Below, one piece after another: positions 8,421-17,575 of a stretch of 64,000 nt of DNA. A program made the position numbers and the translations under genes. The notes beneath the pieces were generated by a model, which was not told the DNA's origin, made no database searches, and worked only from the letters and a program-made list of their open reading frames with translations. The number at the start of each line of letters is the position of its first letter. The first letter of the stretch is position 1. The DNA is from Weissella kandleri (lineage in GTDB: Bacteria > Bacillota > Bacilli > Lactobacillales > Lactobacillaceae), in NCBI RefSeq assembly GCF_001438705.1, contig NZ_JQBP01000003.1, positions 1-64,000 on the forward strand, in the 5' to 3' direction.

Positions 8421-9814
8421 GATCAATAATGCAATATATCAAGCAATTCGGTCGCTGGTGGATCTTGACTGGTGGACTACCGGCTATCATTTGGATAATT
8501 TTTAACCCCCTTCTACCGACCATGCGTTGGACTGGGACAGGCGTATTAGTCGGAACGACAATGCTCTTAGCGTTTATATTGACGGTTTACGAACTTCGTA
8601 GAAATCAAGAGTTGGAGCGCTTTAATCGCCAGATGCAAAAAGCGATACAGGTGAAACCACAATCACAATCTGCCCCACATGGGATTCTTTTACCGCCCAA
8701 TCATCCGTTAGCCGCGTTAGCTTATTCGATTAACACTTTTCAAACTGAGCTTCAAGCAACGGTTCAGGAATCCCAGCATATGGAAAAAGTTTTGCAGACA
8801 TTTTGGGAAAATGCGCCGGTGGGGATGTTAGAAATTAGTGGGAAACGAGAAATCGTTAATATAAATCGACAAGCTGCTCAATTATTAGGACTTTCTTTAA
8901 CGGTCAAGGGTAAGTCTTTTGATGATGTGATAACGCAGCATAATTTAATGTTGCAGATAGAACAAGCATTAAATCAAACTGGTGGGTTTCAACAACAAAT
9001 GCGCTGGGAGGCTGCCAATCAGGTGCATGATGTTGAAGTACAAATGCAACAACAGATTATCAGCGAACATGATACAGTTTTATTGGTCTTTTTGTACGAC
9101 GTGACAGAGTTAATTCAGATGCAACAAATGCAGAGTCAATTTTTAGGTGACGCTTCACATGAGTTAAAAACCCCCTTAACTTCAATTATTGGTTTTACTA
9201 GTACCTTATTAGATGGTGCGGATGATGATCCCAAGGTGCGGCGAGAATTCTTAACGATTATTAATCAAGAGGCGCAACGATTGCTGTCTTTAACTCACGA
9301 TATTTTGGCGCTTATCAAAACGGATACACAAGGCCAGTCACCTCAGGCCATGCAACAAATTGATTTTGGTACGCTGGTGCAAGACATTTTAGCGGAACAA
9401 AGGACGCGCTTACAAACGTTACATTTAAAGGTGGATGTTGATGTGCCGACTAAATTAGTTGCATTACCCTTTAATGGTCCTCCGCTACGTCAGATTATTA
9501 GTAATTTAATTTCAAATGCGGTTAAATATAATGTTCCTGGTGGAGCAATACGCGTAAAATTAACGGTACAGACACAATGGTTGGTGATGCAAGTGGCTGA
9601 TACTGGAATTGGAATTTCTAGTGGAGAGCAAAAGTTGATTTTTAATCGCTTTTATCGAATCGATAAGGCGCGTAATCATAAGATTCCGGGGACCGGCTTA
9701 GGCTTAGCGATTGTTCATGATTTGGTCCAGCAATTGGACGGACAGATTACATTAAGAAGCCAAGTTGGGGTCGGAACGACAATTGACGTGCGCTTGCCAC
9801 TACGGATAAAATGA
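8417..9814 (+). CDS. Membrane sensor histidine kinase, PhoR-like
   Basis: 465 residues. Two N-terminal TM helices (about 14-33 and 38-58) are joined by only a few residues, so there is almost no extracellular sensor domain and sensing is probably intramembrane or by the cytosolic PAS domain (about 125-235, PVGMLEISGKREIVNINRQA). HisKA follows with phospho-acceptor His at about 248 in DASHELKTPL, then HATPase_c with N box NLISNAVKY, G1 ADTGIGIS and G2 GTGLGLAIV. All catalytic motifs look intact. It overlaps its response regulator by 4 nt and the next gene by a few nt, so the two-component pair is read with uridine kinase. Confidence 0.9.
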   Translation: MRSIMQYIKQFGRWWILTGGLPAIIWIIFNPLLPTMRWTGTGVLVGTTMLLAFILTVYELRRNQELERFNRQMQKAIQVKPQSQSAPHGILLPPNHPLAALAYSINTFQTELQATVQESQHMEKVLQTFWENAPVGMLEISGKREIVNINRQAAQLLGLSLTVKGKSFDDVITQHNLMLQIEQALNQTGGFQQQMRWEAANQVHDVEVQMQQQIISEHDTVLLVFLYDVTELIQMQQMQSQFLGDASHELKTPLTSIIGFTSTLLDGADDDPKVRREFLTIINQEAQRLLSLTHDILALIKTDTQGQSPQAMQQIDFGTLVQDILAEQRTRLQTLHLKVDVDVPTKLVALPFNGPPLRQIISNLISNAVKYNVPGGAIRVKLTVQTQWLVMQVADTGIGISSGEQKLIFNRFYRIDKARNHKIPGTGLGLAIVHDLVQQLDGQITLRSQVGVGTTIDVRLPLRIK

Positions 9815-9837
9815 ATGATAGTGATAAGGAGAGAATG

Positions 9838-10506
9838 ATGGGAGTAAAGCGGCCAGTAATTATTGGAGTATCCGGAGGATCGGGATCAGGTAAAACGACG
9901 GTGAGCTGGGAAATTATGGAACATCTAGCTGGTGAATCAGTGATCATGTTAACACAAGATGCATATTATAAGGATCAATCCGATATGTCGATGGATGAGC
10001 GTAAACAAGTTAATTATGACCATCCCGATGCATTTGATACAGAATTATTAGTTAAGCAGTTAAAGCAATTAGTGCAGTATCAGGCCATTAAAAAGCCCGT
10101 GTATGATTATGTGGAGTATACCCGATCAAGTGAAACAGTCTTAGTGGAGCCCGCAGACGTGATTATCGTTGAAGGGGTTTTGTTGTTTGTGGACCCTGAA
10201 TTGCGGTCAATGTTTGATATTAAAGTCTACGTTGATACCGATGATGATATTCGATTTATTCGGCGCATGCAACGCGATATCGTGGACCGGGGGCGTTCGG
10301 TTGATTCTGTGATTGAACAATACTTAGCAACCGTTAAGCCGATGTTCCATCGATTTGTCGAGCCAACCAAGCGTTACGCAGACGTGATTGTACCAGAAGG
10401 TGGACAAAATCAAATTGCGATTAATATGATGGAAGCGCAAATTCGTGATATTTTAAACCCTCAGCGCCATGAAAATAACATGAATGACGAAAGAAAGAGG
10501 GTATAA
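9838..10506 (+). CDS. udk: Uridine kinase
   Basis: Phosphorylates uridine and cytidine to UMP and CMP in pyrimidine salvage. P-loop GGSGSGKTT near the N-terminus, then QDAYYKD, NYDHPDAFD, KKPVYDYVEYTR, VIIVEGVLLF and RRMQRDIVDRGR, all typical of the Udk/PRK family. ATG 9838 is preferred, because GGAGAG lies just upstream and the kinase fold starts at once; upstream in-frame ATGs at 9811 and 9835 are possible. About 222 residues, normal for Udk. It sits between the sensor kinase and an M42 peptidase with a 2-bp gap, so co-transcription is likely. Confidence 0.93.
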   Translation: MGVKRPVIIGVSGGSGSGKTTVSWEIMEHLAGESVIMLTQDAYYKDQSDMSMDERKQVNYDHPDAFDTELLVKQLKQLVQYQAIKKPVYDYVEYTRSSETVLVEPADVIIVEGVLLFVDPELRSMFDIKVYVDTDDDIRFIRRMQRDIVDRGRSVDSVIEQYLATVKPMFHRFVEPTKRYADVIVPEGGQNQIAINMMEAQIRDILNPQRHENNMNDERKRV

Positions 10507-10508
10507 AA

Positions 10509-11585
10509 ATGAATGAAGAACAATGGGATCGGGTAGTTAAGTACACAGAATTACAAGGAACGTCTGGACAAGAAAATTTAGTTCGGGCAGCCTTTCGAGA
10601 AGATTTAACACCATTAGTAGATGAAATTGTTCAAAACGGTCTCGGCGGGTTATACGGTTTGATTAAGCATCATGATTCTAACGCTCCGCGCGTTATGTTT
10701 GGCGCTCATTTTGATGAAGTGGGATTTATTGTGAAGCGGATTACGCCACGAGGTTTGCTAGAAGTTAAAGCGTTAGGCGGTTGGAACCAAACGGTAGTCA
10801 GTGCGCAGCGCTTTACCTTGTTTACTAGACATCATGAATATCCAGTTGTTTCATCTTCAGCTGCTCCACACTTGTTGCGAGGTCAAAGTGGTGAACCGAA
10901 AGTACCAACTTTGGACCAAATTTTATTTGATGGAGGCTTTACCTCGGATGCTCAAGCAGAAGAGTTTGGGGTTTACCCCGGTGATTTTATTGTGCCTGAT
11001 GTTAAGACGGTGCGTATGGCAAATCATAACCGAGTAGTCTCAAAGAGTTGGGACAACCGCTTTGGGATTGTTACCATTTTAGACGTCTTAGAACGTCTCC
11101 AGAATCAAACAATCCCGAATACGTTAATGATGGGTGCCAATGTGCAAGAAGAAGTGGGCTTGCGCGGAGTGGGACCAGCTGTGCATCAGCTACAACCAGA
11201 TTTGTTCTTCGGGTTAGATAGCTCAACGGCGGATGATTTAACGACCGCAATAGGGCAAGGGCAATTGGATCACGGAGCCATTTTACGGGTGGTTGACCCA
11301 GGGGTGATTATGCCTCGGCGGCTGAAAGAATTTATTTTAGACATGGCCAGCGATGAGCATATCCCATTGCAGTATTTTGTGCCAAATGGTGGTACGGATG
11401 CGGCTGGCGCACAGTCTCAAAACAATGGAATTCCGGCTGTTACTTTGGGAGTAGCTTCACGCTACATTCATACCCACCAGACAGTCTGGTCAATTTCTGA
11501 TTTTCAAGCGGCAGAGCAATTAGTAGAAAAGTTAATTTTGAATTTAGATGCAAGTACAGTCAATGATATTATTTATGGAGATTAA
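10509..11585 (+). CDS. pepA: M42-family aminopeptidase (glutamyl aminopeptidase type)
   Basis: 358-residue cytosolic dinuclear-metal aminopeptidase. Metal and catalytic motifs in order: GAHFDEVGF (His and Asp ligand region, about 69-77), SKSWDNRFG (bridging Asp, about 180), QEEVGLRGVG (general base Glu and ligand Glu, about 213), GLDSS, and late NGGTDAAG and HTHQT with the last His ligand. The family includes lactococcal PepA, which removes N-terminal Glu/Asp, and tetrahedral TET peptidases. It supplies amino acids from oligopeptides, as do PepV and PepT elsewhere in the window. Substrate preference cannot be read from sequence. Confidence 0.88.
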   Translation: MNEEQWDRVVKYTELQGTSGQENLVRAAFREDLTPLVDEIVQNGLGGLYGLIKHHDSNAPRVMFGAHFDEVGFIVKRITPRGLLEVKALGGWNQTVVSAQRFTLFTRHHEYPVVSSSAAPHLLRGQSGEPKVPTLDQILFDGGFTSDAQAEEFGVYPGDFIVPDVKTVRMANHNRVVSKSWDNRFGIVTILDVLERLQNQTIPNTLMMGANVQEEVGLRGVGPAVHQLQPDLFFGLDSSTADDLTTAIGQGQLDHGAILRVVDPGVIMPRRLKEFILDMASDEHIPLQYFVPNGGTDAAGAQSQNNGIPAVTLGVASRYIHTHQTVWSISDFQAAEQLVEKLILNLDASTVNDIIYGD

Positions 11586-11587
11586 AA

Positions 11588-12232
11588 ATGTTAATTACAA
11601 GTTATAATTCAGCCGCTTTAGGTGATGTTTTAATTGCAATGGTCGCCCCATCGAATCGCACTGACCAAGCCGAAAGTCGCGGTGACATTACCGTTATTAC
11701 CCAACCGGATGGAACATTAGTTGGGGTGAACTTTTTAGCGATTTCTAAAATTTTGGATGTGACTGAGTGGTCAGCGGGGCAAATTCAATTGGACGTTAAG
11801 CAAGTCGCACAGCTCAATCAGGCCTTACAAGTACAAGGCTTTAAGGTTAGTTTAGAAGCTGATTTAACACCAAAGTTTGTGGTGGGTTATGTTGAGTCAG
11901 CGACTAAGCATCCTGATTCCGATCATCTACAAGTAACGACTACACGGATTGGTAATGATCAAACGGTACAAATCGTCTCAGGTTCACCTAATATGCAAGC
12001 AGGCCTTAAAGTGGTTGTCGCCTTGGTGGGGGCCATGATGCCTTCTGGATTGGTAATTTGGCCTGGAGCTCTGCGTGGAGTTGCATCAGATGGTATGATT
12101 GTCTCGGGTCGTGAATTAAGGTTGCCAAATGCACCACAAGCCAAAGGCGCCTTGGTTTTACCAGACGATTTTGCACCAGTCGGAACCGCTTTTGATGTTA
12201 ATTCCAACGCCGCTCAGCACCTCTTTGATTAG
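11588..12232 (+). CDS. ytpR: YtpR-like protein with C-terminal tRNA-binding domain
   Basis: 214 residues. The C-terminal half (about 97-205) is an EMAP/CsaA-type tRNA-binding OB fold like the N-terminus of PheT: VVGYVESATKHPDSDHLQVTTTRIG, QIVSGSPNMQAGLKVVVALVGAMMPSG, and SDGMIVSGREL. The N-terminal half matches the DUF4479-type partner domain of Bacillus YtpR in position and size. Its exact role is unknown; free tRNA-binding domains may deliver or check tRNA. In Bacillus ytpR lies close to murC, and the same neighbourhood is kept here. Confidence 0.85.
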   Translation: MLITSYNSAALGDVLIAMVAPSNRTDQAESRGDITVITQPDGTLVGVNFLAISKILDVTEWSAGQIQLDVKQVAQLNQALQVQGFKVSLEADLTPKFVVGYVESATKHPDSDHLQVTTTRIGNDQTVQIVSGSPNMQAGLKVVVALVGAMMPSGLVIWPGALRGVASDGMIVSGRELRLPNAPQAKGALVLPDDFAPVGTAFDVNSNAAQHLFD

Positions 12233-12263
12233 GCTTTGACAAATGATAGGAGGAAAGATGTAG

Positions 12264-12542
12264 ATGTTAGAGCGACCGGTTTTACGGTATCATGAATATT
12301 ATCCTAACTATGATGGCGTTTTGCAGCAACTATTAAGTGCAAAGCGGGCGCGGGGTTATATTCAATTGGCTGATCCTTTAAATAATCAGGCAACTCATGA
12401 AAAGGCAACTAAAACGAATGGGCATGGTAAAGCTAGAAAAGCGTCTACCCAGCCACAAGGAATTAATTTGGAGGCCATTGTTTTAGAGGAAAATGCGGTG
12501 TCAGATAAAAATCCATCGCATTATTTTACAAAAAATCAATAA
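12264..12542 (+). CDS. Unknown 92-residue protein between ytpR and murC
   Basis: Not recognised. The first 35 residues ([31 protein letters not shown]) look folded and rich in Tyr/Arg; the rest is polar and lysine-rich, probably disordered. GGAGGAAAG precedes the ATG. In Bacillus this slot between ytpR and murC holds the FtsK-like translocase SftA/YtpT, whose N-terminus is followed by a long disordered linker; a relic of such a gene is one thought, but no motor motif is present. It may equally be a lineage-specific small protein. Codon use resembles its neighbours. Confidence 0.6.
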   Translation: MLERPVLRYHEYYPNYDGVLQQLLSAKRARGYIQLADPLNNQATHEKATKTNGHGKARKASTQPQGINLEAIVLEENAVSDKNPSHYFTKNQ

Positions 12543-12555
12543 GAGGATCAAAAGT

Positions 12556-13899
12556 ATGGACAAAAATAAGACATATTATTTTATTGGAATTAAAGGTTCC
12601 GGAATGAGCTCACTAGCGTTAATTTTACAGGACCAAGGTTATCAAGTGGCGGGTTCTGATATTGATGAATATACCTTTACCCAAAAGCCATTGGAACAAG
12701 CGGAAATTCCGATTTACCAATTTGATGCCAATAATATTCAGCCGGGGATGGTAATTATTCGTGGAAATGCCTTTGAAGACGACCAAGTTGAAGTGGCTGC
12801 GGCCTTAGCCCTCGAAGATGCGGTGACAGTTTTGACTTACCCGGAAATTGTTGAGCAGTTAATTCAGCAATATACTTCTGTTGGAGTAGCTGGAGCGCAT
12901 GGTAAAACGTCAACAACTGGTTTGCTGGCCCACGTATTATCAGGAATTTCGCCGACGTCATATTTAATCGGGGATGGGACGGGAAAGGGGGTCCCCGATG
13001 CCCGCTTCTTTGCCTTTGAAGCGGATGAATATCGGCGGCATTTTAAAGATTACACACCTGATTATGCAATCATGACCAATATTGATTTTGATCACCCAGA
13101 TTATTATCACGATATTAACGATGTCTTTGATGCTTTTGACGATTTTGGACATAATGTGCAAAAGGGAATTTTTGCGTGGGGTGATGATCCGATGCTGCGG
13201 AAGTTAACCACTGATACACCGGTTTATTATTATGGTGTCGATGCTGATAAAGATGATTTTGTGGCGGAAAATATTAAGCGTTCGACACAAGGTTCAAGTT
13301 TTGATGCCTACTTTAAGGGTGAATTGTTAGGTAATTTTAAAGTGCCATTGTTTGGTAAGCATGGAATTTTGAATGCTTTGGCTGTCATTGCGGTGGCCTA
13401 TGTCGAAGAGATTGATTTGACGCTGTTACAAAAGGAATTGATGAGTTTCCAAGGGGTTAAGCGGCGGTTTACTGAAAAGATGGTCGGGGATGTTACGATT
13501 ATTGACGATTATGCGCATCATCCTTCAGAAATACAAGCGACCTTAGATGCGGCGCGCCAAAAATTCCCTGGGCGACAACTGATTGCAGTTTTCCAGCCAC
13601 ATACTTTTTCACGGACGATTGCGTACTTGGATGAGTTTGCACAGTCCCTTGATTTAGCTGACCAAGTTTACTTAACTGAAATCTTTGCATCAGCGCGGGA
13701 AAAACAAGGAAATATTTCATCTGGCGATTTGGGAGCCAAGATTAATAAATTCGGCGGTATTATTTCACCTGAAAATGTGGCGCCTTTGATGCAATATGAT
13801 CAAGCCCCTGTGGTAGTTTTCATGGGAGCTGGAGATGTCCAAAATACAGAATTTGCTTATGAAAAGATTTTGGCCAATACGACGATGAATCTCCAATAG
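12556..13899 (+). CDS. murC: UDP-N-acetylmuramate--L-alanine ligase MurC
   Basis: Adds L-alanine to UDP-MurNAc, the first amino acid of the peptidoglycan peptide, in the cytosol. 447 residues, standard size. Seen: N-terminal Rossmann motif [15 protein letters not shown]-binding [10 protein letters not shown] (about 113-122), [20 protein letters not shown], and the C-terminal Mur ligase [11 protein letters not shown] with [12 protein letters not shown] 12556 is preferred over the upstream ATG at 12493, which lies inside the preceding gene; AGAGGA is 9 nt upstream and the Rossmann strand begins right after. Confidence 0.96.
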   Translation: MDKNKTYYFIGIKGSGMSSLALILQDQGYQVAGSDIDEYTFTQKPLEQAEIPIYQFDANNIQPGMVIIRGNAFEDDQVEVAAALALEDAVTVLTYPEIVEQLIQQYTSVGVAGAHGKTSTTGLLAHVLSGISPTSYLIGDGTGKGVPDARFFAFEADEYRRHFKDYTPDYAIMTNIDFDHPDYYHDINDVFDAFDDFGHNVQKGIFAWGDDPMLRKLTTDTPVYYYGVDADKDDFVAENIKRSTQGSSFDAYFKGELLGNFKVPLFGKHGILNALAVIAVAYVEEIDLTLLQKELMSFQGVKRRFTEKMVGDVTIIDDYAHHPSEIQATLDAARQKFPGRQLIAVFQPHTFSRTIAYLDEFAQSLDLADQVYLTEIFASAREKQGNISSGDLGAKINKFGGIISPENVAPLMQYDQAPVVVFMGAGDVQNTEFAYEKILANTTMNLQ

Positions 13900-13903
13900 C
13901 CTT

Positions 13904-13932
13904 GGTTTATTTTAAGCTTGTTATGCTATAGT
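13904..13932 (+). promoter_or_regulatory. Extended -10 promoter for the BI-1 gene
   Basis: TGCTATAGT at 13924-13932 is an extended -10 (TG-N-TATAGT) about 33 bp before the start codon. A weak -35 (TTGGTT, 13902-13907) lies 19 bp upstream. Confidence 0.5.
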
Positions 13933-13964
13933 GGTATCTAACAAAAAAGAAGGAGAGATTGAGA

Positions 13965-14681
13965 ATGGATAATTTAAATTCACGACAAACGCGAATAATT
14001 AATCCGGATCGTTCAGGATTAAATTCGTTTTTCTTAAAAGTATATAGTTATATGGGGATGGCCTTGTTGTTAACATCCTTAACAACCTTTGTATGTGTAA
14101 CTATGTTCCCCATGCAAACGTTAGCCTTAACGAGCAATCTAGTGACTACTTTGATTTTGTTTGCGGTATTAATGGGTATCGTGTGGGTTGCTTCACGTTC
14201 AGCCATGCAAAATCCAGCCAAGGCCTTTGGGCTAATGATGGCTTATAGTATTGTTATGGGGCTTTTCTTTACTAGCCTCGTAATGTTTTTACAACCTAAA
14301 TCAATTATTTTGGCCTTCATTACTACGGCGGCGTTGTTCGCTGGAATGGCTTTGTACGGGGTGACGACTAAACGCGATATGTCAAAATTGGGGACGATTC
14401 TATTTGGAGCCGTCTTTGCATTGATTATCGGTGGTCTTTTGAACCTCTTTATGGGTGGAACAATTTTGTATCTAGGTCTGTCGGTTATTGGTGTAATTGT
14501 CTTTGCGATTATTACCGCCTATGATATGAATAACTTAAAGAAAATGTATGTTCAAGTCGCCGGTAGTGCGCAGGCAGAGCAAGGTGTCGCTGTAATGGGG
14601 GCGTTGAACCTGTACATTGACTTCATTAACTTATTTACGTACATTTTACGGTTATTTGCCTTTTCTTCGAATAATAATTAA
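13965..14681 (+). CDS. Bax inhibitor-1 / YccA-like membrane protein
   Basis: 238 residues with seven hydrophobic segments from about 28 on, the topology of the BI-1 (UPF0005) family, whose bacterial member YetJ is a pH-sensitive calcium leak channel and whose YccA member modulates FtsH. Family features visible are ITAYDMNNLKKMY near the sixth/seventh helix, where the conserved Asp pair of the channel sits, and ALNLYIDFINLFTYILRLF at the C-terminus. ATG 13965 follows AAGGAGAG by 8 nt. Own promoter and terminator, so a single-gene unit. The precise role in this organism is unknown. Confidence 0.85.
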   Translation: MDNLNSRQTRIINPDRSGLNSFFLKVYSYMGMALLLTSLTTFVCVTMFPMQTLALTSNLVTTLILFAVLMGIVWVASRSAMQNPAKAFGLMMAYSIVMGLFFTSLVMFLQPKSIILAFITTAALFAGMALYGVTTKRDMSKLGTILFGAVFALIIGGLLNLFMGGTILYLGLSVIGVIVFAIITAYDMNNLKKMYVQVAGSAQAEQGVAVMGALNLYIDFINLFTYILRLFAFSSNNN

Positions 14682-14690
14682 GTTAACCCA

Positions 14691-14720
14691 AAAGGATCAT
14701 TCTTGGAATGGTCCTTTTTT
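14691..14720 (+). terminator. Intrinsic terminator after the BI-1 gene
   Basis: Arms AAAGGATCATTC (14691-14702) and GAATGGTCCTTT (14706-14717) with one G.U pair and a 3-nt loop, followed by more T. Confidence 0.9.
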
Positions 14721-14726
14721 CTATGC

Positions 14727-14755
14727 TTGCTAATCAGTTGTAGGTTCGGTACAAT
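14727..14755 (+). promoter_or_regulatory. Promoter of the purine-riboswitch permease gene
   Basis: TTGCTA at 14727-14732 and TACAAT at 14750-14755 with 17-bp spacing. Transcription would start about 10 bp before the riboswitch P1 region. Confidence 0.6.
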
Positions 14756-14776
14756 GGTAAAAAAATAAATTGTGAA

Positions 14777-14885
14777 TGTTTAGTATAATCATTGGAGAAT
14801 GGCTGATGAGTTTCTACCCGCACCAAAGCGCGGACTACTAAATGATTTTTAAACACACCCATTCTTTTGTATGGGTGTGTTTTTA
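14777..14885 (+). ncRNA. Purine riboswitch, guanine/xanthine type, with terminator
   Basis: The aptamer (about 14779-14845) has the conserved core TATAATC after the P1 5' strand and GTTTCTACC in J2/3. P1 pairs TTTAGT with ACTAAA; P2 is CATTG with TGATG; P3 is CCGC with GCGG. In J3/1 the sequence GGACTACT places C at the specificity position (C74 of the xpt riboswitch), which reads guanine or hypoxanthine rather than adenine. An intrinsic terminator follows (AAACACACCCAT at 14851-14862 with ATGGGTGTGTTT at 14871-14882 and a T-run), so the ligand should switch transcription off. Confidence 0.92.
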
Positions 14886-14948
14886 TCTTTGAGAGCGGAA
14901 TTGGCTTAATTTGATGAAATCCTAGGCATTCAGGATAAGGAGCTTTTC

Positions 14949-16253
14949 ATGAAGCCAGAGTCAAAATCAGTCAATTTTTTCCAAACCACCCTTTTAGGTC
15001 TTCAGCATGTATTAGCAATGTATGCCGGTGGGGTGTTAGTCCCCTTGTTAATTGGTGCCGCGTTGCACTTTACACCACAGCAAATGACTTACTTAATCTC
15101 AGTTGATATCTTTATGACTGGGATTGGGACGTTATTACAGTTAAAGACCACGCGTATAACGGGAATTGCGATGCCAGTGGTTTTAGGATCAGCGATTCAA
15201 TCAGTCACGCCTTTGATTAATATTGGCGGGACTTTGGGCGTCGGTGCGATGTATGGAGCGACCATTGTAGCGGGAATTTTCGTTTTCTTGATTGCAGGGA
15301 TGTTTGCACGTTTAAAGGATTACTTTCCACCAGTTGTGACGGGTGCTTTGATTACGGTCATAGGGTTATCATTGATTCCTGTAGCAGTGGCAAAAATTGG
15401 TGGGGATGGTGCAGTGACCGCCTCCAATTTCGGCAATTTGACTGCTTTGTCCATTGCGGGTGTGACTATCTTAACGATTATGATTTTAAATATCTGGGCG
15501 CGAGGTTTTATCAAGTCAATTGCCTTGTTATGGGGAATTATTGTTGGGACTGGATATGCTGCTTGTTTAGGTCAAGTTTCGATTGATGCCGTACTGACAG
15601 CCAGCTGGTTTCATTTACCACGTCCTTTCTTTATGGGCGTGCCGACTTTTCATCTAGCTTCTAGTCTTACGATGATGATTATCGCATTAACATCGCTGAT
15701 TGAATCAACGGGAGTTTATTTTGCGGTGGCTGAGTTAACTGGAACGGACTTAACGGAGAAACGTTTAGCCAAAGGTTATCGAGCAGAGGGACTTGCCGTC
15801 ATCCTCTCTGGAATCTTTAATACGTTTCCTTATTCAACGTTTTCACAAAATGTGGGAGTTGTACAGCTGTCCGGAGTACGCTCAAAGAAACCCATTTATG
15901 CGGCGGCTGGCTTATTAATTCTAATTGGGATGTTGCCTAAGTTTGGGGCGTTGGCAACCATTATTCCAGCACCAGCGTTAGGCGGAGCCATGTTAATTTT
16001 GTTTGGAAATATTGGGGTTCAGGGGATGATGATTATGCATACCGTCGATTTTACACAAGAACGTAATTTAATGATTGCGGCGGTGGCAATTGGTGCTGGT
16101 TTAGGTGTGGCAACTTATCCGCAAATTTTCCAACATCTGCCAATGCTTGTTAAAATTGTGGTTCAAAATGCTGTGGTGGTGACCGCTGTATTGGCGGTGG
16201 GATTGAACGTTTTATTACCCGGGCGTTCAGACACAAAAACAAAACCAAATTAA
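14949..16253 (+). CDS. pbuX: Xanthine/guanine permease, NCS2 family
   Basis: 434-residue membrane transporter with about 12-14 hydrophobic segments. NCS2 features: LQHVLAMYAGGVLVPLLIG at the N-terminus, GSAIQSVTPL in TM3, LTSLIESTGVYFAVAELTG with the conserved Glu in TM8, and NTFPYSTFSQNVGVVQLSGV in TM10. It is close in length to xanthine permeases. The guanine-type riboswitch directly upstream points to xanthine or guanine as substrate rather than uracil. Ribosome site AAGGAG lies 6 nt before ATG 14949. No xpt phosphoribosyltransferase gene accompanies it, unlike Bacillus xpt-pbuX. Confidence 0.88.
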   Translation: MKPESKSVNFFQTTLLGLQHVLAMYAGGVLVPLLIGAALHFTPQQMTYLISVDIFMTGIGTLLQLKTTRITGIAMPVVLGSAIQSVTPLINIGGTLGVGAMYGATIVAGIFVFLIAGMFARLKDYFPPVVTGALITVIGLSLIPVAVAKIGGDGAVTASNFGNLTALSIAGVTILTIMILNIWARGFIKSIALLWGIIVGTGYAACLGQVSIDAVLTASWFHLPRPFFMGVPTFHLASSLTMMIIALTSLIESTGVYFAVAELTGTDLTEKRLAKGYRAEGLAVILSGIFNTFPYSTFSQNVGVVQLSGVRSKKPIYAAAGLLILIGMLPKFGALATIIPAPALGGAMLILFGNIGVQGMMIMHTVDFTQERNLMIAAVAIGAGLGVATYPQIFQHLPMLVKIVVQNAVVVTAVLAVGLNVLLPGRSDTKTKPN

Positions 16254-16301
16254 TGGCCTTGGGAAGCGGCAACTTTGATAAATGAGACTTGCATAACCCG
16301 C

Positions 16302-16330
16302 TTGACTTTCTGGGCAAATAAGCCTATCTT
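16302..16330 (+). promoter_or_regulatory. Sigma-A promoter for the Rossmann-fold gene
   Basis: TTGACT at 16302-16307, 17-bp spacer, TATCTT at 16325-16330. It lies 45 bp before the start codon. Confidence 0.65.
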
Positions 16331-16374
16331 AAAAGCGTTTAGAGAAAGCAATATGAACATTATGGAGGCAAGGT

Positions 16375-17001
16375 ATGCAAATATTAATTGTTGGTGCTAG
16401 TGGACGTGTGGGACACAATTTGTCACGGATTTTAGCCCAAGCTGGACATCAAGTCGTTGGGACACAGAGCCATTTAGGCCCTGCTGATTTGCCGGTCTTA
16501 GATTTAATGTATGCAACCGTGGATGAAATTGCACAAAAAATTCAACAGTTAGGTGATTTTAATGCCGTTTATTTTGTAGCGGGATCACGGGGAAAAGCTT
16601 TACTACAAGTTGATTTAAATGGGGCGGTAAAGTTAATGACGGCCTTAGAACAATTGGGTATCAAACGATATATTCAATTAAGCTCATATAAAGCGGATCG
16701 TCAAGCAGAGTGGGATGGCTATCGCGGTGATTTGACTAATTATCAAATTGCGAAATTCTATGCAGATCGATGGCTTCAAGAAAAGACAGCGTTGGATTAT
16801 ACCATTTTACAGCCGGGTAGCTTAACTGAAGATGATCAAGTAACCGGTGTAGAATTTATGACGAACCAAGCCGGTAAGAATACGATTGCGACGGTTGCTC
16901 AAGTCTTAGCTGATTTGTTACAGCATGATAATACTATTCATAAGACGATTACAATGCATCAAGGTGATCAATCAATTGCGGCAGCGTTAGGGCAATTATA
17001 G
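16375..17001 (+). CDS. NAD(P)-binding Rossmann protein (NAD(P)H-dehydrogenase/NmrA-like)
   Basis: 208 residues. N-terminal dinucleotide motif LIVGASGRVGHNLSRIL (GxxGxxG), then VYFVAGSRGKALLQVDLNGAVKLMTALEQLGIKRYIQLSSYKADR, which is the atypical short-chain-dehydrogenase pattern of NmrA/YwnB proteins, with Tyr and Lys of the YxxxK-like site at NYQIAKFYADRWLQ and DYTILQPGSLTED. Such proteins reduce quinones or flavins or act as redox sensors; the substrate is unknown. It stands alone with its own promoter and AGGAGG-like site GGAGGCAAGGT. Confidence 0.8.
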   Translation: MQILIVGASGRVGHNLSRILAQAGHQVVGTQSHLGPADLPVLDLMYATVDEIAQKIQQLGDFNAVYFVAGSRGKALLQVDLNGAVKLMTALEQLGIKRYIQLSSYKADRQAEWDGYRGDLTNYQIAKFYADRWLQEKTALDYTILQPGSLTEDDQVTGVEFMTNQAGKNTIATVAQVLADLLQHDNTIHKTITMHQGDQSIAAALGQL

Positions 17002-17120
17002 GCTTGATTTCTAATTAATTTTTATAATTTTTAAAATTAAAACGTAAAAGTGACATTTATTAAGTTGGATTTATTGTTGAATTGACATAATAAGCTTATT
17101 CCAGAGGAGGAGCTTGGATT

Positions 17121-17561
17121 ATGATCAATCAACAACGAGTGAAACCAAAGCCGAAATTCCAAACGAAAGTATTTATGACTAGTTCGTTAGCTACGGCCGC
17201 CATGGCTTTTAACTTTACGGTTAATCAGCCGGTGATAGCTTATGCAACGAGCAGGGCTGATTCAAAGACAGTTACCAAGTCCCTGACAGCGGACCAAATG
17301 ACTGGAGTAACGCCGGTACAAATGGTGGGACCTTATCATGACCAAGACCATAAACAATCAATTTTATTGAAGGGTGACTTTCAAGCTGGGGACTTGGTTC
17401 AAATTATGCTCAATGATGTTGCTTATGTAGGGGTAGTCCCACATAATGGAACGTATCAATTACTTCTACAAATCTTCACACCGGTAACGTTAACGAAAGT
17501 AGATGTGGTAGTGGAAGGTCAGATGTATCAAAATCAAGCAGTTCTTGAATCAGAGGGCTAA
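17121..17561 (+). CDS. Small secreted protein of unknown function
   Basis: 146 residues, not recognised. The N-terminus is a signal peptide: basic start (KPKPKFQTK), hydrophobic core (VFMTSSLATAAMAFNF) and an AYA-type cleavage site near residue 41. The mature part of about 100 residues is beta-rich (KQSILLKGDFQAGDLVQIMLNDVAYVGVVPHNGTYQLLLQI) and could be one Ig-like or bacterial surface domain. It has no LPxTG, WxL or other anchor, so it is probably released or bound non-covalently. Strong ribosome site AGAGGAGGAG. Followed by its own terminator. Confidence 0.7.
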   Translation: MINQQRVKPKPKFQTKVFMTSSLATAAMAFNFTVNQPVIAYATSRADSKTVTKSLTADQMTGVTPVQMVGPYHDQDHKQSILLKGDFQAGDLVQIMLNDVAYVGVVPHNGTYQLLLQIFTPVTLTKVDVVVEGQMYQNQAVLESEG

Positions 17562-17575
17562 AATTAAAATAAAGT

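Noticed and set aside
17082..17087. TTGACA before the small secreted protein as a -35 element
   Set aside because: No -10 hexamer lies 16-19 bp downstream; that place is taken by the ribosome site.
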